Positions 18,176-26,624 of a DNA stretch of 64,000 nucleotides are shown piece after piece; positions within the stretch are counted from its first letter, which is position 1; every line of letters starts with the position of its first letter. The DNA is from Microbulbifer bruguierae (lineage in GTDB: Bacteria; Pseudomonadota; Gammaproteobacteria; Pseudomonadales; Cellvibrionaceae). Both the position numbers and the translations under genes were made by a program. The DNA is taken from NCBI RefSeq assembly GCF_029869925.1, contig NZ_CP118605.1, positions 2,756,001 to 2,820,000 of the forward strand. The letters run 5' to 3'. A model generated the notes under the pieces. That model was not told the origin of the DNA. It searched no databases and worked only from the letters and a program-made list of their open reading frames with translations.

Positions 18176-19063
18176 ATGGCCAAGGTAACACTGGAACAGT
18201 GGCGCATGTTTCAGGCGGTGGTAGAGCACGGGGGCTTTTCCCAGGCCGCGGACGCCGTGCACAAGAGCCAGTCTTCTATCAATCACGCCGTGCACAAGTT
18301 ACAGGAGAGCCTTGGCGTTTCCCTGCTGGAAGTGCGCGGGCGCAAGGCGGAGCTCACCGACGCGGGGCGCGTGCTGCTGAATCGTGCCGGTGGCCTGTTG
18401 GACGAAGCCGAGGCGCTGGAATCCGTGGCCGCGAGTCTGGCGGCCGGTACCGAGGCGCGGCTGCGCCTGGCGGTGGATGTGCTGTTCGATTACGAGGCGC
18501 TGCTAAATGCGGTGGAGCGCTTTGCCGTAGAGTTCCCCCACACCCGGCTGGAGATCCGCGAAACGGTACTCTCCGGTGGCGAAGAGCTGCTGCTGCAGCA
18601 GGAGGTGGATTTTATTCTCTCTGCGCGGGTGCCACAGGGATTTGTCGGCGAGCCCGTCGCGCGGGTCAAGTTCGTGCCGGTAGCCCATCCCGAACATCCG
18701 CTGCACCAGCTGGGACGCCCGGTGAATCGCGAGGATCTCAAGGCCGCGCGGCAGATCGTGATGCGGGACTCGGCGCTGAAGAACCGCCAGGATGCGGGCT
18801 GGCTCGGCTCGGACCAGCGCATCACCGTCAGCAATGTGCACACTTCCATCGAGCTGATCGAGCGCGGCCTGGGTTTCGCCTGGCTGCCGCAGACCCGCAT
18901 TCGCGATTCCCTGTCCGCCGACCGGTTGTTGCCCCTGCGCACCGATGAGCCCTGGGAGCGGGAGGTGACCGTGTATCTGGTGTACGCGGATCAGGACCGC
19001 GCCGGACCCGCCGCCTGTGCGCTGCTGCAGGCGTTGCGTGAAGGCCTGCCAGAGCTGGAATAG
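18176..19063 (+). CDS. yhaJ: LysR-family transcriptional regulator (YhaJ-like)
   Basis: 295-aa regulator: N-terminal winged HTH (LEQWRMFQAVVEHGGFSQAA, then VHKSQSSINHAVHKLQESLG) and a C-terminal effector-binding domain (about 90-295). It lies between the pirin gene (divergent) and DoxX/glutathionyl-hydroquinone reductase genes (downstream, same strand). In E. coli YhaJ activates yqjF and yhaK in response to quinol-like or nitroaromatic degradation products, so the same circuit is likely here by synteny. The effector is not visible from sequence. Confidence 0.85.
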   Translation: MAKVTLEQWRMFQAVVEHGGFSQAADAVHKSQSSINHAVHKLQESLGVSLLEVRGRKAELTDAGRVLLNRAGGLLDEAEALESVAASLAAGTEARLRLAVDVLFDYEALLNAVERFAVEFPHTRLEIRETVLSGGEELLLQQEVDFILSARVPQGFVGEPVARVKFVPVAHPEHPLHQLGRPVNREDLKAARQIVMRDSALKNRQDAGWLGSDQRITVSNVHTSIELIERGLGFAWLPQTRIRDSLSADRLLPLRTDEPWEREVTVYLVYADQDRAGPAACALLQALREGLPELE

Positions 19064-19251
19064 TGCCTTTCAATCGATAAATTCGATCATTCCAAGCGAA
19101 AATATGCGGTTTTAGTTGCGTAAATACGAATTAGACTGCATGGCATGGGTGTTCGGAATGCATTGTTCTGCACTTGTTCCGGGGCGGTTACCGCAAGTCA
19201 CCGTCACTGCATACACTTTCCATTCCGGAACTCAGATCAGAGGACTCTGTC

Positions 19252-19680
19252 ATGAAGCACACCCTGAACGACACTGCCGCCCCCGGCGTGCTGTGTGATT
19301 TCAGCAAACTGCTGGCGCGCATTCTGATGTCAGTGATGTTTATCGTCGCCGGCTACGGCAAGATCGGCGCCTATGCCGGCACCCAGGAATATATGGCGTC
19401 CGCCGGATTACCCGGGGTGCTCCTGCCGCTGGTGATTCTGCTGGAGCTGGGCGGCGGCCTGGCGATCCTGTTCGGTTTCTGCACTCGCTGGGTGGCAGTG
19501 GCGCTGGCGGCTTTTTGCCTGGCGGCGGCCTGGTTGTTCCACAATGTCCCAGGCGATCAGATGCAACAGATCCTGTTTATGAAAAACATCACCATCGCCG
19601 GCGGTTTCCTGATCCTCGCCTGTGCCGGGGCTGGTCGCTTCAGCTTTGATCACGCGATGGCTAAAGCGAAGCGTCGTTGA
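19252..19680 (+). CDS. yqjF: DoxX-family membrane protein (YqjF-like)
   Basis: 142-aa inner-membrane protein with four hydrophobic segments (LARILMSVMFIVAGYGKIGA, LPLVILLELGGGLAILFGF, VALAAFCLAAAWLF, NITIAGGFLILACAGAGRF), typical of DoxX. The family is linked to redox stress and quinone-like substrates, though its reaction is unclear. ATG 19252 is preceded by AGAGGA; a longer reading from 19174 has no signal. It is followed 46 bases later by the glutathionyl-hydroquinone reductase gene and probably shares its promoter. Confidence 0.85.
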   Translation: MKHTLNDTAAPGVLCDFSKLLARILMSVMFIVAGYGKIGAYAGTQEYMASAGLPGVLLPLVILLELGGGLAILFGFCTRWVAVALAAFCLAAAWLFHNVPGDQMQQILFMKNITIAGGFLILACAGAGRFSFDHAMAKAKRR

Positions 19681-19726
19681 CCGGGTACAGGCCTGTAAAA
19701 AGTACAACTATAGAAATGGAGCGCCG

Positions 19727-20710
19727 ATGGGATTGCTGATAGATGGTGAGTGGAAGGATCGCTGGTACGACACCGATAAATCCGGTGGCGAGTTCGAGCG
19801 CGAGGCGGCACAGCTGCGCAACTGGATTACCGCCGACGGCGCCCCCGGTCCCAGTGGCGAGGGTGGCTTTGCCGCAGAGAAGGACCGCTACCACCTTTAC
19901 GTCTCCCTCGCCTGCCCATGGGCACACCGCACGCTGATTTTCCGCAAGCTGAAAAAGCTCGAGGACTATGTCAGCGTGTCGGTGGTGAGCCCCTATATGC
20001 GGGAGAACGGCTGGACCTTCGATCAACAGGAAGGCAGCAGCGGCGACGGGATCTACCACAGTGAGTTTCTGCATCAGATCTACACCCGCAACCGCCCGGA
20101 CTACAGCGGCCGCGTTACCGTGCCGGTGCTGTGGGACAAGGAGCGTGAATGTATTGTCAGCAACGAATCCGCGGAGATCATCCGCATGTTCAACTCTGCG
20201 TTCGATGCGCTGACGGGAGATGACCAGGACTTCTATCCACAGGCCCTGCGCGGTGATATCGACGCCACCAATGAACTCGTCTATCAAAACGTCAACAACG
20301 GCGTGTATCGCGCGGGTTTTGCCACCAGTAAACAGGCCTACGAGGCGGCCTACCACCGGCTGTTCGAGGTGCTGGAACAACTGGAGCGGCGGCTCGCACA
20401 GCAGCATGGAGGGAGCCGCTATCTTACCGGTGCGGTCATTACCGAGGCGGACTGGCGCCTGTTTACCACGCTGATCCGCTTCGACGCGGTGTATCACGGC
20501 CACTTTAAATGCAACAAGCAGCGGCTGGCGGATTACCCGAATCTCTGGGACTTTGTACGCGAGCTATACCAGTGGCCCGGGGTCGCGGAGACGGTGGATT
20601 TTCACCATATCAAAACCCACTACTACGCCAGCCATCGCAATATCAATCCCACCGGGATAGTGCCCCTCGGGCCGGAGCTGGATTACGCCGCACCCCACCG
20701 CCGCGGTTGA
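19727..20710 (+). CDS. yqjG: Glutathionyl-hydroquinone reductase (Xi-class GST, YqjG-like)
   Basis: 327-aa cytoplasmic enzyme that removes glutathione from glutathionyl-hydroquinones. The N-terminal domain has the catalytic Cys63 in VSLACPWAHRTLIF, the same residue number as in E. coli YqjG. The Xi-class signatures GWTFDQQEG and VPVLWDKERECIVSNESAEI are present, and the C-terminal helical domain includes GSRYLTGAVITEADWRLF and FHHIKTHYYASH. Start ATG 19727 follows GGAG. Together with the pirin, LysR and DoxX genes it makes a quinone detoxification unit. Confidence 0.93.
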   Translation: MGLLIDGEWKDRWYDTDKSGGEFEREAAQLRNWITADGAPGPSGEGGFAAEKDRYHLYVSLACPWAHRTLIFRKLKKLEDYVSVSVVSPYMRENGWTFDQQEGSSGDGIYHSEFLHQIYTRNRPDYSGRVTVPVLWDKERECIVSNESAEIIRMFNSAFDALTGDDQDFYPQALRGDIDATNELVYQNVNNGVYRAGFATSKQAYEAAYHRLFEVLEQLERRLAQQHGGSRYLTGAVITEADWRLFTTLIRFDAVYHGHFKCNKQRLADYPNLWDFVRELYQWPGVAETVDFHHIKTHYYASHRNINPTGIVPLGPELDYAAPHRRG

Positions 20711-20731
20711 GCCGGTGGGGTTTGGTACGGA

Positions 20732-21469
20732 TCAGCTGGGGAATGCGACGTCGTAACCGAAGGTCTCGAAATCTGCGCGATAGATACGCGCTACCTGCTT
20801 CACCAGCGCTTCATTACTGTAGTAACGGCGCAACTTGTTGGACGCGCCGGTTGCGGGAGGACCGGCACTGGTGATCTGGTCGCTGTTGCCCGGCTGCAAG
20901 CGGCGCTTGATTTCGGTCAGATCCCGGTCGAGAGATTCCACCTTGCCGACAAAGTCCAGTTCGGCGGCGGGGAGCAGCAGCAGGTCAGATTGCGGAACCC
21001 AGTGGGCGTTGCTGTAGAGGTATTTGCGGTCTGTCGCCAGCTTCTCTACAAACTGTTCGAAGGTAATGCCGTTACCCGGCCGATCAGAGAAGCGCACCAC
21101 CTTGTCCAGATAGGCGGACAGGAGGCGGCTGTAGGGGTTGCGTACCACGGTGAACTTGAACAGGCCGGGGAACGCCGCCATATCCGAGCTGCCCAGGCGG
21201 CCGGGATGGGGAAAGGCCCGCTTGGCCTGTGGGGACGGCAGATCGTGGCCCAGCTTCAGGCGCACCAGATTGGTCACCATGGTGGAATTGGCCGCCTTGG
21301 GCATGCGGTTGTAGAAAAAACCCAGCTCCATATCCACGATGCCGCGGTCATTGGCGCTGCGCATGGAAGCGGCAGAGCTGAAGGGATAGCGCCGGTAGAA
21401 GGGGCGCAAGGGCAGCGTGGCGCGGTTGAACAGTAGTTTGTCGAGCAGTTGATGCATGTCGAGGGCCAC
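20732..21469 (-). CDS. Sulfotransferase family 2 protein
   Basis: 245-aa protein with the PAPS-binding hallmarks of carbohydrate sulfotransferases: FYNRMPKAANSTMVTNLVR (5'-phosphosulfate loop, about residue 52-70) and FTVVRNPYSRLLSAYLDKV (3'-phosphate loop, about 105-123), plus HWVPQSDLL. No signal or membrane segment is obvious. Either ATG at 21469 or 21457 could be the start. It may sulfate a surface glycan or a secondary metabolite; no glycan genes are adjacent, so the acceptor is unknown. Confidence 0.8.
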   Translation of the reverse strand: MALDMHQLLDKLLFNRATLPLRPFYRRYPFSSAASMRSANDRGIVDMELGFFYNRMPKAANSTMVTNLVRLKLGHDLPSPQAKRAFPHPGRLGSSDMAAFPGLFKFTVVRNPYSRLLSAYLDKVVRFSDRPGNGITFEQFVEKLATDRKYLYSNAHWVPQSDLLLLPAAELDFVGKVESLDRDLTEIKRRLQPGNSDQITSAGPPATGASNKLRRYYSNEALVKQVARIYRADFETFGYDVAFPS

Positions 21470-21608
21470 TATCGGCGGTTATTCGGGGCGTTTGGTTGGC
21501 GCGAATTCTAACATAGCCCCTCTTGGTTGAGCGCAGGCTTCGGACCGCCGCTGACGCCAGCCAGAGTCCAGTAACCAAATATCAGCAACTCAAGCAGGAG
21601 TCCCTGCC

Positions 21609-22208
21609 ATGAAACTTTATTATGCCCCCGGGGCCTGTTCCCTGTCCCCGCACATCGTCGCCTGTGAGGCAGGCATCGATCTGGAACTTTGCCGGGTCAA
21701 CCTGAAGACCAAGGAGACCGAAACCGGCGGTGACTACACCGAGATCAACCCCAAGGGCTATGTGCCGGCGCTGCAACTGGAAGGTGGCGAGGTACTTACC
21801 GAGGGCCCGGCGATCGTGCAGTTCCTGGCGGAGCAGATGCCAACCGCAAAACTGGCGCCGGAGTATGGAACTCTGGCCCACTACCGGGTGCTGGAATGGC
21901 TGAATTTCATCTCCACCGAGATTCACAAATCCTTCGTGCCCCTGTTTTGGGACGGCTCCGGCGATGAAAAGGAAAAGGCCCGCAAGCAGGTGAGCCGGTG
22001 CTTCCAGTTTGTGGAAGACCGTATGGCCAGCGATTACCTTACCGGGGACGATTTCTGTATCGCCGATGCCTACCTGTTCACCGTGTACAGCTGGTGTGAC
22101 AACGCGGGTGTGGATACCGGTGGCTGGCCGAAACTCAAGGCCTTCGCCGAGCGCATGGCAGCGCGCCCGGGGGTGCAGAAAGCGATGCAGGACGAGGGGC
22201 TGATCTGA
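21609..22208 (+). CDS. gstA: Glutathione S-transferase, beta class (GstA-like)
   Basis: 199-aa cytoplasmic GST. The thioredoxin-fold N-terminal domain begins MKLYYAPGACSLSPHI with the beta-class catalytic Cys10, followed by NPKGYVPALQLEGG and TEGPAIVQFL (glutathione binding). The C-terminal helical domain includes TGDDFCIADAYLFTVYSW (N-capping motif). Start ATG 21609 is preceded by CAGGAG. Monocistronic between a sulfotransferase and a drug-efflux gene; likely conjugates electrophiles. Confidence 0.9.
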   Translation: MKLYYAPGACSLSPHIVACEAGIDLELCRVNLKTKETETGGDYTEINPKGYVPALQLEGGEVLTEGPAIVQFLAEQMPTAKLAPEYGTLAHYRVLEWLNFISTEIHKSFVPLFWDGSGDEKEKARKQVSRCFQFVEDRMASDYLTGDDFCIADAYLFTVYSWCDNAGVDTGGWPKLKAFAERMAARPGVQKAMQDEGLI

Positions 22209-22218
22209 GCATGAAGCC

Positions 22219-23472
22219 CTAGGCCCGCGCAGCCCGCTGTGGAATTTCGATTGGCTGCAGGGCTTTGGCCAGAAACAGGGCCATGGCCAGCGCGGCGGCG
22301 GCGCAGCACAGCATACCGGCGGCGATGGGAACCAGGGTGCCGGTGTGGATACCGTTCACCAGCCCGCCCAGCAGGCCGCCGGAAATAAACAGCGACGCGC
22401 CGTAAAGCGCATTGGCCGTGCCGCTGATCTTGGGGAAGAACTCCAGGTAACAGGCCGCGGAATTGGGGGCAATGATACCGATACTGCCCATCGCCATGAC
22501 CAGCGGTACCATCCACGCCAGCAGCGACTGGCTTTTGCCAAAGTACAGGGTACTGGCCAGCAGCAGTCCGCAGGCAAGGGTCAGCAGCGTCATTCCTGCC
22601 AGCAATAGCTGGCGCGGTTCGAACACCCTCAGCAGGCGGATATTCAGCTGCATCATCAGCGCCAGTCCCAGCACACAGCTGCCGAACATCAGCGGAAAAC
22701 TCCCCGAAGACACGCCAAAGTGCTCCATAAACACAAAGGGCGCGGTGGTGATGTAGATGAACATACAGCCGCTCACCAGTGCCTGCCCGAACAGGAAGCC
22801 AAGAGCCCGCGGACAGCGGAAAATCTGCCCATAGTTGCGCACAAGCGCGGTACGGGATTCCCGCTGGCGGCGTGCGCGGCGGAATTTTGATACGGTTTCC
22901 GGCAGCACCCCGCGCACCAATACCATCATCAGTGCGCTGTAGACCAACAGGAAGATGAAGATCGCGTGCCAGTCGCCGAAGTTGAGCAGTGTGGCGCCGA
23001 TCACCGGTGCCACCATGGGCGCGATCAGCATCATGGTGGCGATCATCGACATGACCCGCGCGGCGTCGCGCCCGTGGTACAGGTCGCGCACAATGGCGCC
23101 GCAGATTACCGTCGCGAAACCGCCCCCCAGTGCCTGGCAGAAACGCAGCGCCACCAGCAGCTCGGCGTTGTTGGTGAACAGAATCATGGCGGTGCTGGCA
23201 ATAAAGATGGCGAGACCGATGGTGCCGATCAGAATCCGCCCCAGACGGTCGGACAGCGGTCCGCCGAAAATCTGCCCCACCGCAAAGCCCAGCAGGTAGC
23301 TCGATACCGAGTGCTGCACGAGTGCTACCTCGACCCCCAGGGCCTGCGCCATGGCGGGAATCGCCGGCAGGTAGGTGTCGATGGCAAAGGGCGTCAGAGC
23401 CACCAGCGCGGCGAGACAGGGGGCCAGCCAGCGCGGTGGCTGACCGTCGGCATCAAAAAAATTCGGGGGCAT
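22219..23472 (-). CDS. Bcr/CflA-family multidrug efflux transporter (MFS)
   Basis: 417-aa inner-membrane H+ antiporter with 12 predicted membrane segments. Bcr/CflA signatures: LAALVALTPFAIDTYLPAIP, FGGPLSDRLGRILIGTIGLA, LRFCQALGGGFATVICGAIV, and VRDLYHGRDAARVMS (motif after TM5). The C-terminal tail (IEIPQRAARA) is short. Homologues export bicyclomycin, chloramphenicol or sulfonamides; the specificity here is not predictable. Convergent with gstA (10 bases between stops). Confidence 0.88.
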   Translation of the reverse strand: MPPNFFDADGQPPRWLAPCLAALVALTPFAIDTYLPAIPAMAQALGVEVALVQHSVSSYLLGFAVGQIFGGPLSDRLGRILIGTIGLAIFIASTAMILFTNNAELLVALRFCQALGGGFATVICGAIVRDLYHGRDAARVMSMIATMMLIAPMVAPVIGATLLNFGDWHAIFIFLLVYSALMMVLVRGVLPETVSKFRRARRQRESRTALVRNYGQIFRCPRALGFLFGQALVSGCMFIYITTAPFVFMEHFGVSSGSFPLMFGSCVLGLALMMQLNIRLLRVFEPRQLLLAGMTLLTLACGLLLASTLYFGKSQSLLAWMVPLVMAMGSIGIIAPNSAACYLEFFPKISGTANALYGASLFISGGLLGGLVNGIHTGTLVPIAAGMLCCAAAALAMALFLAKALQPIEIPQRAARA

Positions 23473-23629
23473 AGTGATTCAGAAAAATTGAAGCTTGTTA
23501 CGTCTGCGGGCAAACGCCCATTAGCCCGGCAAGCTTAGTTGCCGGTGTCTGCGGTGTGCGTGCGCCGGCATCTTAGCGGGCGCCGAGGGCGGATTCCATG
23601 AAAGCGGTGAATATTTGCGTTAATCCACC

Positions 23630-25420
23630 CTATTCCGTGGGATCGAAAAGCAGCTCGTGGCCGAGGTACAGGCTATGCCAGCGGGATGGACGCAGTTCCG
23701 GCGATTGTTGTCGAAGTTGTTGCTGCAGTTCGGTGAATCCCAGCGTCACTTCGCGACTGTCGCTGGCAAAGTTGCGCCATTTGCCTTCGGTTTTACTGAA
23801 TGCGCTGACCTTTAGCCAGTTGTTGTCGTCCCGTCGTGTGGTATGCAGGAACAGCAGGTATTCACTGGTGCCGTCTCCATCCAGATCCTGAATCAGCCAC
23901 AGGCAGTTGCGATTGACGTGTACGCAGTCGCGCGCTTCATGTTTTGCATCAAATTCCGTGACAAGAACACTGCCGTCCGGAAGCACCGGGATGTCGTGTA
24001 GCCTGCGCGTCGTTTTTTCGTCGGACAACGGGTGCTTGCGCAATTGCCGGCTGGAGTTTTTATCTACTGCCAGCAGTCGGTCGACGTAATCGGAAATCTC
24101 CGGGCTCTGCTTCACGACTGGCAGGGTTTGCACTTCCCGCAGGGCCTCCAGCCCTTCCCGCCCCAGATTCCGGCGCAGGAAATAGAAATCGAAATCCGCC
24201 AGCGCCATTCGTCCGTCCCGCAGTCGCGCCACCTGACTGTCGGCGCTGATGCGCCAGAAATTCGCCAGCGGTGAGTGGGTGACGATACATACCGCCAGAA
24301 CCCACAACGCCAGTCCAGTATTGATTCGTCGTAGCCATCCGGCCCAGTGACCGCCCGTGCGCAGGATGGAAATACAGTAGGCCGCCGCCAGCATAAACAG
24401 GGTCAGCGCCACGACGAATCCCCACAGCCGCTCGGGGGTCCAGCCATACTGGGCTATCCGCAGCCACAGCCCGTACACTGCAAAGGCACCGTAAAGTGGC
24501 GCCACGATCAGCGCCAGCAACAGAATGCGGTTGATCCAGGTGGGGTAGCGCGCAAACGGAAATTCGTCCTGGATAACACCGTTGGTAAAAAACAGCAGCA
24601 GCGCCAGCAACCACAACAGCAGAGCGCTGCCGCGCCCGGTATCCCAGATGGGCTGCAGACCGGTAAACGGCAGGGTGGCGAGAAACACGATGGTAAGAAC
24701 GGCGAGTAACGGCAGCAGCGCCACCAGCATGGTGCGCAACAACCGCTTCAGGGTCAGCACAAAGCTCGGCTGGGAGCGGAACAGTATCGCCCCGCAACCA
24801 GCCACCAGCCAGGTCACCGGATAAATGAACCAGTCCTTCTCAAACAGCTCGCGAAAAAATCCGACCCCCACCAGCTTGAACAACGCCTGCCACAGGAAAA
24901 GGATGAGCCAGAAGATGCCGGTAAACACCAGTGTCAGGCCGATAGTAAGAGCATTGTCCCAGGAGAAGTGAAACAGCGCCGGATACTGCGGCCGTTGCAG
25001 CTGTTCCACGCCGGTAGCGCAGGCGCGCAGCAGGAAAGCGACAATAAAAGTGGCGATGCCGACGACGGTTTCATAACCGTGGGGCCAGCCGCAATACACC
25101 AGACTGGCGGGGGTGCACTGGTAGCCGCGGTACATGGCGAGCAGTGCCAGCAGCAGCATATACCCGGCCACCAGCAGCCAGTAACCCCGTGCGAGGCGCG
25201 GGGCGATGGTAACGATGACCAGCGCCGGGATTGCAACGGCGAGGGTATAACAGAGGTATTGCCACACCGGCGACCAGGCGTCGACGGCATCGAAATATTT
25301 GAGGGCGTAGAGGCTGAGCCCCTGAATCAGGGCTGCGGCGAGTATCAGGCGCTTTTCGGTCGCGCCGAGACTTTCTGAATCAGAAAGATTTTCCCCGTGT
25401 TCGTCGCTGCTTCCCTGCAT
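23630..25420 (-). CDS. DUF4153-domain inner-membrane protein
   Basis: 596-aa protein with about 11-12 membrane segments in the first 400 residues (ALIQGLSLYALKYFDAVDAW, GIFWLILFLWQALFKLVGVG, RLLRTMLVALLPLLAVLTIV, TNGVIQDEFPFARYPTWINR) and a roughly 190-residue soluble C-terminal part with DFDFYFLRRNLGREGLEAL and DLDGDGTSEYLLFLH. I recognise the membrane part as DUF4153; function unknown. The C-terminal soluble domain is probably periplasmic. It follows hexR by 12 bases on the same strand. Confidence 0.75.
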   Translation of the reverse strand: MQGSSDEHGENLSDSESLGATEKRLILAAALIQGLSLYALKYFDAVDAWSPVWQYLCYTLAVAIPALVIVTIAPRLARGYWLLVAGYMLLLALLAMYRGYQCTPASLVYCGWPHGYETVVGIATFIVAFLLRACATGVEQLQRPQYPALFHFSWDNALTIGLTLVFTGIFWLILFLWQALFKLVGVGFFRELFEKDWFIYPVTWLVAGCGAILFRSQPSFVLTLKRLLRTMLVALLPLLAVLTIVFLATLPFTGLQPIWDTGRGSALLLWLLALLLFFTNGVIQDEFPFARYPTWINRILLLALIVAPLYGAFAVYGLWLRIAQYGWTPERLWGFVVALTLFMLAAAYCISILRTGGHWAGWLRRINTGLALWVLAVCIVTHSPLANFWRISADSQVARLRDGRMALADFDFYFLRRNLGREGLEALREVQTLPVVKQSPEISDYVDRLLAVDKNSSRQLRKHPLSDEKTTRRLHDIPVLPDGSVLVTEFDAKHEARDCVHVNRNCLWLIQDLDGDGTSEYLLFLHTTRRDDNNWLKVSAFSKTEGKWRNFASDSREVTLGFTELQQQLRQQSPELRPSRWHSLYLGHELLFDPTE

Positions 25421-25432
25421 TTGACGTCCTGT

Positions 25433-26287
25433 TTAGTGCTTTTCCTCACGAAGGTTATACAGCCCCTTCTTCAGTTTCAGCAGGTGCTCCTGCAGTTTTG
25501 GCCCCTTGCGTTGGGCGACGCCGATGGCCAGGACATCAATCACTACCAGGTGGGCGATACGGGAGGACAGCGGGGTGTAGAGCTCGATGTCTTCCTCCAC
25601 ATCCACCTCCAGGGGGATACTGGCCTGGCGAGTGACCGGAGAGCCGCTGGGACCCAGGCCGATTACCGTGGCGCCCTGGGCCTTGGCCATTTCCATCGAG
25701 CGTAGCAGTGATGAGGTACGCCCGCTCTGGGAGATGGCAACTACCACATCCCCGGGCTCCATGCCCATCGCGGACATGCTCTGCATATGGTGATCGGAGT
25801 GGGCAGCGGCGGCAAGTTGCAGACGGAAAAATTTGTGTTTGGCGTCGGCGGCGACGGCACCGGAGGCGCCGAAACCGAAGAATTCGACGCGTTTGGCCGC
25901 GGCGATGACGGTGATGGCCGCCTCCAGCGCACGGTTGTCGATCTTGTCGCGTACATTCAGCAGGGTGTCGACGGTGGAGTCGAACACCTTGCGCTTGTAC
26001 TCGGCGATGGTATCGGTTTCGGTTACCGCAATCTGGCCGAAACTGGGGCTGGAGGCCAGCTGCTGGGCAAGGTTGAGCTTGAACTCCTGGAACCCGGAAC
26101 AGCCTACCGCGCGGCAGAAACGCACCACGGTCGGCTCGCTGACCTGGGCTTCCGTGGCCAGATCGACAATGCGCATATGAATGATTTCACCGGGATTGGC
26201 GAGGATATATTCCGCAACCTTGCGCTCTGATTTGCGCATGGCGCTTAGCTGCTCGCTGATCTTCTGCGTGACTTCCGCTGGCTTCAC
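25433..26287 (-). CDS. hexR: HexR, RpiR-family regulator of central carbon metabolism
   Basis: 284-aa regulator: N-terminal RpiR HTH (about 1-77; MRKSERKVAEYILANPGEII, SEPTVVRFCRAVGCSGFQEF) and C-terminal SIS sugar-phosphate domain (about 120-265; VEFFGFGASGAVAADAKHKF, VVVAISQSGRTSSLLRSMEM). HexR represses or activates Entner-Doudoroff and glycolytic genes and is released by KDPG. Usually it sits next to zwf; here the neighbours are a DUF4153 gene and uvrD. Start is GTG 26287 with AAGGTG upstream. Confidence 0.9.
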   Translation of the reverse strand: MKPAEVTQKISEQLSAMRKSERKVAEYILANPGEIIHMRIVDLATEAQVSEPTVVRFCRAVGCSGFQEFKLNLAQQLASSPSFGQIAVTETDTIAEYKRKVFDSTVDTLLNVRDKIDNRALEAAITVIAAAKRVEFFGFGASGAVAADAKHKFFRLQLAAAAHSDHHMQSMSAMGMEPGDVVVAISQSGRTSSLLRSMEMAKAQGATVIGLGPSGSPVTRQASIPLEVDVEEDIELYTPLSSRIAHLVVIDVLAIGVAQRKGPKLQEHLLKLKKGLYNLREEKH

Positions 26288-26370
26288 GACTACACCTTCT
26301 GTGGTTCAAGCTGTGCAGTTTAGCGGCATGGCGGGGTGCTGGCGAGCATTGCCGCTCTGTCCCCGACTTT

Positions 26371-26437
26371 GTAGGAGCCTGCTTGCAGGCGAACATTTGC
26401 AAAGTCCCGTGCTGTTCGCCTGCAAGCAGGCTCCTAC
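26371..26437. repeat. Dispersed palindromic repeat, copy 3 (24-bp perfect arms)
   Basis: The arm at 26371-26394, with core GTAGGAGCCTGCTTGCAGG, is perfectly reverse-complemented at 26414-26437 around a 19-base spacer. It lies in the hexR-uvrD intergenic region (26288-26624), which otherwise holds only the next repeat and the uvrD promoter. Confidence 0.75.
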
Positions 26438-26465
26438 CATTAGAGGTAACCCCGGGACGCCGGTA

Positions 26466-26562
26466 GTTGGGCACAAATCGGCAGGATCGCCGATTTGGAC
26501 GCCGTAGGCGCCCATCGGGTGAGCGCCAGGGAAGGCGCGAATCAAAGCGCAGCGTGCCCAAC
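26466..26562. repeat. GTTGGGCA...TGCCCAAC repeat with inserted middle
   Basis: Arms GTTGGGCA (26466-26473) and TGCCCAAC (26555-26562) match the element at 3522-3547, including the inner AAAGCG-AGCG segment, but here about 80 bases separate them. At both loci this element lies next to the GTAGGAGCC palindrome, so the two repeats travel together. Confidence 0.5.
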
Positions 26563-26577
26563 AAATCCAGGAAACCC

Positions 26578-26593
26578 CTGTTTATATCCACAG
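26578..26593 (+). promoter_or_regulatory. LexA (SOS) box upstream of uvrD
   Basis: CTGTTTATATCCACAG fits the LexA consensus CTGT-N8-ACAG with an AT-rich centre. It ends 31 bases before the uvrD start and covers the expected -35 position of the TACAAT promoter at 26611-26616. E. coli uvrD is a LexA-repressed gene, which supports the call. Confidence 0.75.
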
Positions 26594-26610
26594 TTCCCCA
26601 CAACCCCTGA

Positions 26611-26616
26611 TACAAT
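26611..26616 (+). promoter_or_regulatory. Putative -10 of the uvrD promoter
   Basis: TACAAT, 9 bases before ATG 26625. Transcription would begin about 1-3 bases before the start codon, giving a nearly leaderless mRNA. No Shine-Dalgarno sequence is visible in CCGCCCCC before the ATG. Confidence 0.45.
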
Positions 26617-26624
26617 CCGCCCCC

